A DNA stretch of 5,903 nt, taken from positions 1 through 5,903 of the forward strand of contig JAUWSZ010000189.1 in assembly GCA_030609865.1 (NCBI GenBank), given 5' to 3'. The number at the start of each line of letters is the position of its first letter. Positions within the stretch are counted from its first letter, which is position 1. A program made the position numbers and the translations under genes. The notes beneath the pieces are model-generated. The model was not told the DNA's origin, made no database searches, and worked only from the letters and a program-made list of their open reading frames with translations. Of the stretch, positions 1 through 5,842 are shown piece by piece. This stretch comes from a bacterium. Its GTDB lineage: Bacteria; Desulfobacterota; DSWW01.

Positions 1-31
1 AGTGAGAGCGTGAGCGAGGGTGATCAAATTC

Positions 32-51
32 ACGAATTAAACAACGTCCCC
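32..51. repeat. Direct repeat, copy 1 (20 bp)
   Basis: The sequence ACGAATTAAACAACGTCCCC is identical in all 20 positions to the copy at 208-227 and lies in the same orientation, 176 bases away start to start. The identity is seen directly. The complement begins GGGGACGTTGTTTAA, a style of repeat I associate with REP/RAYT-type elements in environmental Proteobacteria; that link is recall and inference. Confidence 0.85.
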
Positions 52-207
52 CGTTTTGTGGTGAAAAAACGTCCACGAAAAGGACTAGAACGTCCCTGGA
101 AAGACCAAACTACTGCATTTGGCGTACCAGGCTCCCGGCGACTCTAATCCCTCTTGCGGCGCAATCGCTGTTGTGGGCGGGAAGTTAGGAAGGCAGCGAA
201 GAAGTTA

Positions 208-227
208 ACGAATTAAACAACGTCCCC
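208..227. repeat. Direct repeat, copy 2 (20 bp)
   Basis: This is the second exact copy of ACGAATTAAACAACGTCCCC. It is preceded by GTTA, so that GTTAACGAATTAAAC can fold into a small imperfect hairpin with a CGAA loop. Its four final C bases also form the last G-run of the minus-strand G-quadruplex motif at 224-247. The copy sits 21 bases beyond the end of the phosphoesterase gene. Confidence 0.85.
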
Positions 228-247
228 TATCCCTATCCCACTATCCC
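224..247 (-). other. G-quadruplex motif just after a stop codon
   Basis: Read on the minus strand, this stretch has four G-runs: GGG (247-245), GGG (239-237), GGG (233-231) and GGGG (227-224). The loops are ATAGT, ATA and ATA. This satisfies the standard G3+N1-7 quadruplex rule. It begins one base after the TAA stop (251-249) of the phosphoesterase gene, so it would be the first element of the mRNA 3' untranslated region. Folding in the cell, and any effect on termination or mRNA stability, is inference. It could equally be a by-product of TATCCC tandem repeats belonging to the neighbouring repeat element. Confidence 0.6.
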
Positions 248-248
248 A

Positions 249-2240
249 TTACATTCTGACGAGTTTGAAGAGGGACTTTCTCCGGTACCAGCCGAGGACT
301 AAGACAATGGGAAGCATGTACACGGAAAAGTCAAGGGCCGCCTGACCGGGTGAATACCTGATCCTTGAAGACGCATTGGCAGCAGAGCATCCGCCGCAGG
401 GGGTTGTAGGACAATCATAGAACATTTGCGTGGCCGTCCCCACCTCGCCGGGCATATCCTCCAAGAGTGCGGCAATATTCCGGGGAACAGAAAACACAAG
501 CTCCACGTTCCGGTCATCCCGGGTACCCCGGCCGGTGGGGGAGTACTTCAGATTGTCAGCCGGACCGGTAATCTTCCAAATCTCCCCTTCCTCATCCACC
601 TCTAACCTGTTCTTGCGGGGATCGTTCAGATCCTTCCAACTGTCGCTCCTCGACCTGTTGGCGATGTGCCCCAGCTCATGGGATTGATGGTTCACCATGG
701 TCAGGAGAACCGAACCGGTCCCGTCGTAGTTGTACGCGATTTCCGCAATGCGTGTCTGCTGCGGAAAGTCGATCAGGGAAGCGGTTTCCACCTCCCAGAA
801 TCCATCCGAGGGCTTTGCTTCCGGACATTGCTGTGCGAGGACCCTGTTGTCGTGCCCGTGGCCGTTGAGAACCATGATGACATTTGAATATTCACAGAAA
901 AGGTCTTTTAAGTCTTCACCGTCCTTGTAATCACACAGAATACAGACCAAGCCGTCTTCCACTTCGTGATGGGACATGATTACCACGAGCCGAGGATCAG
1001 AGGAATCGGTGGCTTCCCAGATCTTCTGCTCGATCCACGCAAACTGCTCATTGCTGACCCCTCCTTCTGACAGCCACGGCCGATCCTCTGTATCCATGAC
1101 GATGTACCGGACGGGGAATTCCTCGGCGTCGAAATAGTAGTATCCCATGTTCTCCGGCACATCCTCGCTGATCAGGATAAATCCCTCATCCTTCATTCTC
1201 TCAACAAAATGATCGTGATTGATATATTGCCGATCATCAAAGGTCCGGGAGGATTGAACCTCACCGAGGTTCTGGCTGAGAAACTCTCCCACAAATTCGT
1301 ACGCTTCCATCTCCGAGACCCCTTGATCCGTGCTCATCGGAGCCATTCCTGAAACGGACATGGAGGCAACCGAAGCCTCTGCCGACAGGGAATCGCCGCA
1401 CCCCGCAGTGGAAACACAAACAGGGAGCTGGTTGAACCGAAATCTGGAATGGTCGATCGACAGGAAACCGAACGGCGACCATTCCCCAACGAAGAGATCG
1501 GGATTTGCCAGGGGCTCGGCAAAGGTGCCGGTCCAGAGCGCGTCGTGGTTTCCCACTACCGTGTAGAAAGGAATTCCCTTTCTTAATCCAAGGGTTTCGA
1601 AAACATCGTTTGAGTTCCCATCAACGTAAACGAATGAGGTTTGGTCTCCAAAGGTCCTTCCTTCATCTCCACTGTCAGGATTCAAGCCTTCCTCACCTTT
1701 CAACGCCTGGATGAACCACGTGATCTCATTGTCCTGTGCGTTATCCACGTTGTCACCGAGGCTCATCACAAAGTCGAAGTCCCTTCCATAGGTTTCCATC
1801 AGGCCGTTCCCGGTCTGGAGGGCAGCATCAAAAACATGAACCCCCCTGTCTTCTTGAGGACGCCATGCGGAGTCAACGAGGAAGTCAAAGAAAATCAGTC
1901 GGCTCGGGGCCTCCTCATCGGTGATGTGGATATCGGTCATCAAATAGAAATAAGCCATGGAAAGCTTATCGCTCAATGGCGTGGCGGTGGTAGCTCCCAA
2001 ATCGTCACGCAGGAAGTGCCCTTCCCCCGGCAACACAGGAACCAAGCTCTGGGCGGGCTTACCGTCCTGATCGAGCATGGGCTCCTGGGTCTCACATACG
2101 GATGTCAGCGTGTCGCCCCCCTTTCCGAAAACGTCGGAAAGGGAGAAGGCCGAGGCCGATGAGGCTGAAATCAAGCACGCCACTCCGATACTGATGCCGG
2201 ACAATATCAGGAGATTCTTTCCAAGCAATTCCCTTTTCAT
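249..2240 (-). CDS. Exported calcineurin-like metallophosphoesterase with C-terminal anchor
   Basis: This 663-residue protein carries the full metal-binding set of the calcineurin-like phosphoesterase fold: D103-I-H105, G162-D163-N-V-D166-N167, G230-N231-H232-D233, S423-H424-H425 and G460-H461-G-H463. It should be a two-metal hydrolase of phosphate esters, but the substrate is not readable. Residues 1-31 form a Sec-type signal peptide (KR, hydrophobic core, then SASSASA before F32). The roughly 190 residues between GNHD and SHH include a Ser/Met-rich stretch near 283-306. Such long inserts recall the PPA1498/RPA4764 metallophosphoesterase families; this is recall, not a search. Nine or more cysteines after the signal (for example 433/436 and 610/615/618) fit an exported, disulfide-bonded protein. 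The tail A634-A-LDFS-VYMLPIVLVLGW-YRRK655 is a short motif, a membrane span and a basic cluster, like C-terminal sorting signals cut by intramembrane proteases. HELGH at 521-525 lies outside the catalytic core and is probably not a peptidase site. The ATG follows AAAAGAGA, a weak ribosome site. It is separated from the upstream operon by about 145 bases. Confidence 0.9.
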   Translation of the reverse strand: MKRELLGKNLLILSGISIGVACLISASSASAFSLSDVFGKGGDTLTSVCETQEPMLDQDGKPAQSLVPVLPGEGHFLRDDLGATTATPLSDKLSMAYFYLMTDIHITDEEAPSRLIFFDFLVDSAWRPQEDRGVHVFDAALQTGNGLMETYGRDFDFVMSLGDNVDNAQDNEITWFIQALKGEEGLNPDSGDEGRTFGDQTSFVYVDGNSNDVFETLGLRKGIPFYTVVGNHDALWTGTFAEPLANPDLFVGEWSPFGFLSIDHSRFRFNQLPVCVSTAGCGDSLSAEASVASMSVSGMAPMSTDQGVSEMEAYEFVGEFLSQNLGEVQSSRTFDDRQYINHDHFVERMKDEGFILISEDVPENMGYYYFDAEEFPVRYIVMDTEDRPWLSEGGVSNEQFAWIEQKIWEATDSSDPRLVVIMSHHEVEDGLVCILCDYKDGEDLKDLFCEYSNVIMVLNGHGHDNRVLAQQCPEAKPSDGFWEVETASLIDFPQQTRIAEIAYNYDGTGSVLLTMVNHQSHELGHIANRSRSDSWKDLNDPRKNRLEVDEEGEIWKITGPADNLKYSPTGRGTRDDRNVELVFSVPRNIAALLEDMPGEVGTATQMFYDCPTTPCGGCSAANASSRIRYSPGQAALDFSVYMLPIVLVLGWYRRKSLFKLVRM

Positions 2241-2385
2241 TGCTATCTCTTTTGGGCTTTAGAGAGGGTGCAATTCACGGATACTTTGCAATCACTCTTC
2301 AAGGCAAACAAAACCCATGTTACCATGACATTAACCTTCAAGCGAACACAAAGCCATGCCCAAAAGGGGGTTTGTCGTTCATATG
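2241..2385. other. AT-richer spacer upstream of the phosphoesterase gene
   Basis: This spacer between the small frameshifted gene and the phosphoesterase start is visibly poorer in G and C than the genes around it, as expected of a promoter region for the minus-strand gene. I could not find a -35/-10 pair with good sequence and spacing; TAACAT near 2323-2318 is the best -10 candidate but has a poor -35 partner. A near-palindrome GTGCAATTCAC lies at 2268-2278, about 28 bases before the start codon, and could be an operator. An imperfect hairpin at 2348-2375 (ACAAA/TTTGT outer stem, CCC/GGG inner stem) lacks a T-run and is not a convincing terminator. None of these is a firm call. Confidence 0.35.
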
Positions 2386-2590
2386 CTATCTGGCCTTCAC
2401 GAGGCGTCGATCCGACTTCCATAGTTCTTGCCACTGGTCGCGATTCGTGGAGTTTACGGGATGCCAGATGACCGGGCGGGAGTTGTCCCCCGCAAACGAA
2501 ATTCGCCGGGACCTCGATGTTCGAGTAGCCTCTGTTGATCTCGAGCATTCTCTCGCAGGCCGAGTTCCCGACCGAAAAGAAGTAACTCAT
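2386..2590 (-). pseudogene. Small unrecognised gene, frame interrupted at a G5 run
   Basis: The ATG at 2590-2588 overlaps the ATPase TGA in an ATGA junction, as at two other junctions of this operon. The zero frame stays open to 2243 (115 codons), but its coding signal stops early. By hand count, about 79% of third positions are G or C over the first 38 codons (second positions about 45%), then only about 38% over the next 37. From about 2495 the frame shifted by one base has about 72% G or C at third positions and ends at a TAG (2388-2386). The switch coincides with five G on the coding strand (plus-strand C at 2487-2491). With four G the product would be 67 residues, from MSYFFSVGNSACERMLEINR to a tail with WHPVNSTNRDQWQELWKSDR. 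I recognise no family; it is not CcoS, the small protein that often follows CcoI. It may be a true frameshift mutation, a sequencing error, or slippage in a homopolymer. The chance reading, that nothing here is translated, remains possible. Confidence 0.45.
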
Positions 2591-5055
2591 CCGCGGCGTT
2601 GACCCGCAGGTCCCTTTTCGTCACGAGCCTGTCCGGCGATTCTTGCTGAGTTGCCCACCACGGTCAGGCTGGACAGCAGCATGGCGATGACGGCAACCAC
2701 GGGATTGACCAGGCCCGCGAGGGCCGAAGGCAGGGCGACCAGGTTGTAGACGAAGGCCAGCAAGAGATTCGTAATGACCGTCCTCGACGTAAGCCGTGAA
2801 AGATCCAGGGCAGCAAGGAGCCTGCGGCCGGAAAACGAGAGGATCGTTAGATCGGATGCATTCTTGGTGACTGTCAGCGCATCCCCTGTGGCAAAGCCCA
2901 CGTCTGCGACGGCCAGTGCGGCCGCATCGTTGGCCCCGTCGCCCACCATGCCGACCCGGTGACCTGCACGCTGCAGACGGCGTATCCACTCCACCTTGTC
3001 CGCGGGCAGGACGCCTCCCTTGAACCGGTCAACTCCCAGCAACCCGGCCACGTACCCGGTGGCCCGTTCGGTGTCGCCGGAGACGAGATGCACTTCCATC
3101 CCACTCGCTTTCAGGTCCGCAACGGCCTGGGGCATGTCCATCCGAAGGGCATCCCCCAGTCGAATCATGCCACAGACCTCCCGTGCCCGTGAGACGAAGA
3201 CCACCGTCTCCCCGCGATCCGCCCCTTTGGCGGCGGCTTCCTTCCAGGACATCGTCAAATCGATTCCTTCGGACGCCAGCAAGGCTTCGTTTCCCACGAG
3301 GACCTCTTCGCCTTCGTAGATGCCCTTCATCCCAAGGCCGGCAAGCTCCTTTGCCTGGACAGCCCCCTTCGCCTCCGTGCCGACGGAGGCCGCATGCCTT
3401 CGGATCGCACGGGCCACGGGATGGTCCGAACCCGCTTCCACGGCAGCGGCCAGACCGAGCGCGTCCGGTCCGGACTCTTCCCCAAGGTCCTCTACAAGAA
3501 TGATTTGATGATTCCCCCGTGTCGCAGTGCCTGTCTTGTCGATCACGAGGGCCGTGAGCCTGCAAGCCATCTCCAGGGCATCACCGTTCACGACCAGTAT
3601 GCCCTCCCTGCGCGCCCTGCCAATGGCGACCACTCGCGCCAGCGGGATCGCGATGCCCAGAGCGCAGGGACAGGCAATCACCAGCACGGTGATCATCCGG
3701 ACGAGGGCTACCTCGAGAGGATGTCCCGACGCTGTCAGAACGGCCCCGGTGGCAAGGGCCACGAGGATCACCACGGGCCCGAAGACGGCCATGACGCGGT
3801 CTGTCAGGCGCTCGGCCGGGTTCTTCTGCACCATGGCCTCTTCCATCAGGGTGATCATCCTTCCGATGGCACTGGAGGATCCCACTCCCGTGACCCGGAT
3901 CCGGAGTTCACCGGACACGAGCTGGCTGGCCCCGAGGACCGTATCCCCGGTCCTTTTTGTCCGAAGCCGGGACTCGCCCGTGAGCTTGGACTCATCGACC
4001 CGGCCCTCTCCAGAGAGGATGACGCCGTCCACCGGGATCTGCTCCTGTTCCAGGGTTCGCACCACATCTCCGGATGCCACCGCCTCGATCGAGGCATATC
4101 GCTCGCCCGCTTCTGTCTCGACCCGGGCCTTTCCCGGGAGCAGTTCGTAGATCTCCTCCACGCCCAGGGTTGCCCGGTACCGGATCCGGGCCTCCAGGTA
4201 TTTTCCGAGAAGAATCAGGGTAATGAGCATGCTGGCGGTGTCGAAGTACATGTGCAGGCTTCCGCGGAAGAGCTGATACACGCTCAGGCCATAGGCGGAA
4301 AGGGCCCCAAGGCTGATCAGGGTCTCCATCACGAAGCCTCCCGCCCTGGCCGCCTTAAACGCCCTTTCCATGACGGGAAACCCGCAGTAGAAGACCACCA
4401 CCGTACTAATCAGGAAGATCGGGACGCCCATCATCCGGACAGCCGCATCGGACAACTCGGTCAGGAACCCCTGGTAGATCCCGAAGGAGATCATCATCAC
4501 GTTCACGGTCAGGAAGATCCCGATCCCCAGCCGAACGAGTTCTGTCCGCAGGGCCCTTTCCTGCCCCTGCTCGGTGTCCGTTTCCCGGATCCCGTATCCC
4601 AGGTCCCGGATCACCCCTTCGATGTCGGCAGGCCCCACAAGTCGTGGAAGGTAGGTGACCTTGACGCGATCCGAAGAGAAGGATGCGGATGCGCCGACAA
4701 CGCCCTCCTTCTTGCGCAGGGATCGCTCGATGACCCAGGAACAGGAGGGGCACCACATGCCGGTCACCTTCAAGACCCGCTCGTCGGACTCCTCTCCCGC
4801 CGGTACCTCCGGCATCCCCCCTGGGTCCGGGTCCACACGTGCCAAATCGCTTTCCTCGGATGGGATGATTCCTTGCGCCTGCATCCGCCGGAAGAGGGCA
4901 TGGCCCCGCATGGCCTCCGGGTCGGGGGTGCCGAGCATCTCTTTCAGGATCTCGAAGACGTGGAAGCAGCCGAGGCAGCAGAAGCCGTCCTTGCGGCCAC
5001 GAACGGGGAGCCCGCAGAGTCTGCAGGAGGTAGGGGGCTCGGAAGGAGGGGACAT
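2587..5055 (-). CDS. ccoI: Copper-type P1B ATPase, CcoI/FixI-like
   Basis: This 822-residue inner-membrane pump has the CcoI/FixI layout. A cysteine-rich N-terminal metal-binding segment comes first (C11-x2-C14-G, then F25-C26-C27-L-G-C30). A heavy-metal-associated domain with GMWCPSC (C102, C105) follows near residues 93-155. Eight predicted spans lie around 175-197, 209-229, 243-263, 271-288, 423-443, 451-473, 763-780 and 784-802. The ATPase signatures are TGES (359-362), the membrane C462-P-C464 site, D506-KTGT with the phosphorylated aspartate, H545-P546 and GDGAND (705-710). Y770-N771 and M792-x2-S795-S796 in the last two spans match the copper(I) site. The family moves Cu(I) out of the cytoplasm to feed oxidase assembly, and the upstream cytochrome and membrane proteins fit that role. 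Two motifs depart from the usual form: DKTGTATRG instead of DKTGTLTxG, and TGESRLRTK without the usual PV. The start lies 11 bases after the cytochrome stop with no Shine-Dalgarno sequence in reach, so translation may depend on coupling. The start is supported by the CRLCG motif directly after it. A detoxifying CopA role is less likely given the N-terminal domain. Confidence 0.93.
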   Translation of the reverse strand: MSPPSEPPTSCRLCGLPVRGRKDGFCCLGCFHVFEILKEMLGTPDPEAMRGHALFRRMQAQGIIPSEESDLARVDPDPGGMPEVPAGEESDERVLKVTGMWCPSCSWVIERSLRKKEGVVGASASFSSDRVKVTYLPRLVGPADIEGVIRDLGYGIRETDTEQGQERALRTELVRLGIGIFLTVNVMMISFGIYQGFLTELSDAAVRMMGVPIFLISTVVVFYCGFPVMERAFKAARAGGFVMETLISLGALSAYGLSVYQLFRGSLHMYFDTASMLITLILLGKYLEARIRYRATLGVEEIYELLPGKARVETEAGERYASIEAVASGDVVRTLEQEQIPVDGVILSGEGRVDESKLTGESRLRTKRTGDTVLGASQLVSGELRIRVTGVGSSSAIGRMITLMEEAMVQKNPAERLTDRVMAVFGPVVILVALATGAVLTASGHPLEVALVRMITVLVIACPCALGIAIPLARVVAIGRARREGILVVNGDALEMACRLTALVIDKTGTATRGNHQIILVEDLGEESGPDALGLAAAVEAGSDHPVARAIRRHAASVGTEAKGAVQAKELAGLGMKGIYEGEEVLVGNEALLASEGIDLTMSWKEAAAKGADRGETVVFVSRAREVCGMIRLGDALRMDMPQAVADLKASGMEVHLVSGDTERATGYVAGLLGVDRFKGGVLPADKVEWIRRLQRAGHRVGMVGDGANDAAALAVADVGFATGDALTVTKNASDLTILSFSGRRLLAALDLSRLTSRTVITNLLLAFVYNLVALPSALAGLVNPVVAVIAMLLSSLTVVGNSARIAGQARDEKGPAGQRRG

Positions 5056-5066
5056 GGCAGAATGAA

Positions 5067-5642
5067 TCAGGGGATGGCCTTTACGGATCGGTTGTAATCA
5101 CCCGAAGGAATCGCCTCGCCGGCCTCTTCTCGCACACCCAGCGATTGGATCCACCGGATCAACGACCAGCGGTCTTCGGCGGACACCGTGTACCACATCG
5201 GTGGGTGCCGCATCATGCCGTAGCTGATCGATCGAAAGAGCTCGTCGTCGGATATCTGCTGCACGTACTCCGATCTCAAGTCCGTGGGCAGCGGGGCAAA
5301 GCTCTGGCCGACCGTGCCGTCCCCGTTGTATTTGGAGCCGTGGCACTGGATACAGTAGTACTCGTAGCTGAGCTCACCCCGTGCGATCGTGTCCGAATCG
5401 GCGGGCAGGGGGTTCTCGAGGCTTCCCAGCGTAGCGGACTCGTATTTCGCTTCCCCTGCAGGCCTCCCGTCCTTTGTCGGCACCGCCCCGGGCACCACCC
5501 CGGGCATACGGGCCTCGTAGGGGCGGAACGATTCCTGGTCGTTCATGCGCTCATAGGTGATCATGTCATCGACCGCATCGAAGGGATTGCAGCCGACGGC
5601 AACAAGGACGCAGAACATACCGGCCAGGAGACTATGCTTCAT
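5067..5642 (-). CDS. Monohaem cytochrome c lipoprotein
   Basis: The 191-residue product begins with a lipoprotein signal: MKH, a hydrophobic core, then LVAVGC with C18 as the lipidated residue. It should therefore be anchored facing the periplasm. One haem c site is present, C97-I-Q-C100-H101, inside a class I cytochrome domain of about residues 85-170. The distal haem ligand is probably M149 in HPPMW, with M143 or M144 as alternatives. The layout recalls the monohaem ActE-type subunit of alternative complex III: a DDMITYERMNDQ segment before the domain, NPLP, then xRGE ahead of CxxCH, and DRWSLIRWIQSLG at the end. That is similarity of pattern only. The other likely role is electron donor or subunit of a haem-copper oxidase. 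The ATG overlaps the stop of the 67-residue gene (ATGA) and has a good GGAG eight bases upstream. Confidence 0.88.
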   Translation of the reverse strand: MKHSLLAGMFCVLVAVGCNPFDAVDDMITYERMNDQESFRPYEARMPGVVPGAVPTKDGRPAGEAKYESATLGSLENPLPADSDTIARGELSYEYYCIQCHGSKYNGDGTVGQSFAPLPTDLRSEYVQQISDDELFRSISYGMMRHPPMWYTVSAEDRWSLIRWIQSLGVREEAGEAIPSGDYNRSVKAIP

Positions 5643-5842
5643 TTCGCTGACTCCGTGGAAAACGGGGACTCGCCCGGAACATCGGGAATAGCGCCATAGT
5701 TCCAGCCCGGTGGTCCCCTGTCACCGATGGTCACGTACACGACGATTCCGTACCCCAGGATGCCGATGACCATCAGGAGGACGATCAGCCAGGTCTTGAT
5801 CTTCTCCAGCGGTTTCTGAATCTCCGAACCGTTTTCGCTCAT
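5639..5842 (-). CDS. Small single-span membrane protein with periplasmic tail
   Basis: This 67-residue protein has a charged N-terminus (K10, K14, K16), one membrane span at about 18-38, and a tail of about 29 residues that should face the periplasm by the positive-inside rule. The tail carries a motif-like run: GPPGWNYG (43-50), then PDVPGESPFST (53-63). I do not recognise a named family. Its size and single span resemble small accessory subunits of respiratory complexes such as CcoQ, but the tail is unlike CcoQ. It overlaps the upstream membrane gene by four bases (ATGA) and the cytochrome gene by four bases, so stoichiometric production with both is likely. The start is supported by AAGGGA seven bases before the ATG and by the overlap. 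A structural or assembly subunit of the same complex is the best inference. Confidence 0.8.
   Translation of the reverse strand: MSENGSEIQKPLEKIKTWLIVLLMVIGILGYGIVVYVTIGDRGPPGWNYGAIPDVPGESPFSTESAK
5651..5654 (-). promoter_or_regulatory. Ribosome binding site of the cytochrome c gene
   Basis: GGAG on the minus strand lies eight bases before the ATG at 5642 and inside the coding end of the upstream 67-residue gene. It fixes the lipoprotein start so that the signal peptide is complete. Confidence 0.6.

Larger units (their letters stand above)
1..248. other. Repeat-bearing flank without a confident gene
   Basis: This stretch follows the phosphoesterase gene and carries two 20-base direct repeats, further AACGTCC copies near 69-75 and 89-95, and a run of TATCCC units. 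A plus-strand frame is open from base 1 to a TAA at 145-147, giving 48 residues that end in TTAFGVPGSRRL. Its basic, proline-containing tail resembles what I recall of C-termini of IS200/REP-associated (Y1, RAYT) transposase genes, but no catalytic part is inside the window and 48 open codons can occur by chance. On the minus strand a six-pair stem with a six-base loop (80-97, one G-U pair) is followed by only a short T run, so it is at best a weak terminator for the phosphoesterase gene. I read the region as remnant mobile or repeat DNA. Confidence 0.4.

Noticed and set aside
666..690. HELGH in the phosphoesterase as a zinc-peptidase site
   Set aside because: It occurs outside a metallopeptidase fold, near the end of the phosphoesterase domain, without other peptidase residues.
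1641..2162. A 173-codon plus-strand frame opposite the phosphoesterase
   Set aside because: It lies wholly across the signal-peptide and first-motif half of a clearly real gene and its translation has no recognisable domain.
2268..2278. GTGCAATTCAC near-palindrome as an operator
   Set aside because: It is short, has a mismatch, occurs once, and matches no operator I recognise; noted only as a possibility in the spacer entry.
2348..2375. Imperfect hairpin as an intrinsic terminator for the operon
   Set aside because: The stems are short and interrupted by unpaired bases, and no T-run follows on the minus strand.
2240..2602. A 120-codon plus-strand frame across the spacer between the ATPase and phosphoesterase genes
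   Set aside because: Third-position bias favours the minus strand here, the frame runs into the ATPase 3' end, and no domain is visible.
3394..5097. A 567-codon open frame on the plus strand opposite the copper ATPase
   Set aside because: It is antisense to a gene with every P-type ATPase motif, and its His/Asp/Gly/Pro-rich translation is what a GC-rich codon bias produces on the opposite strand.
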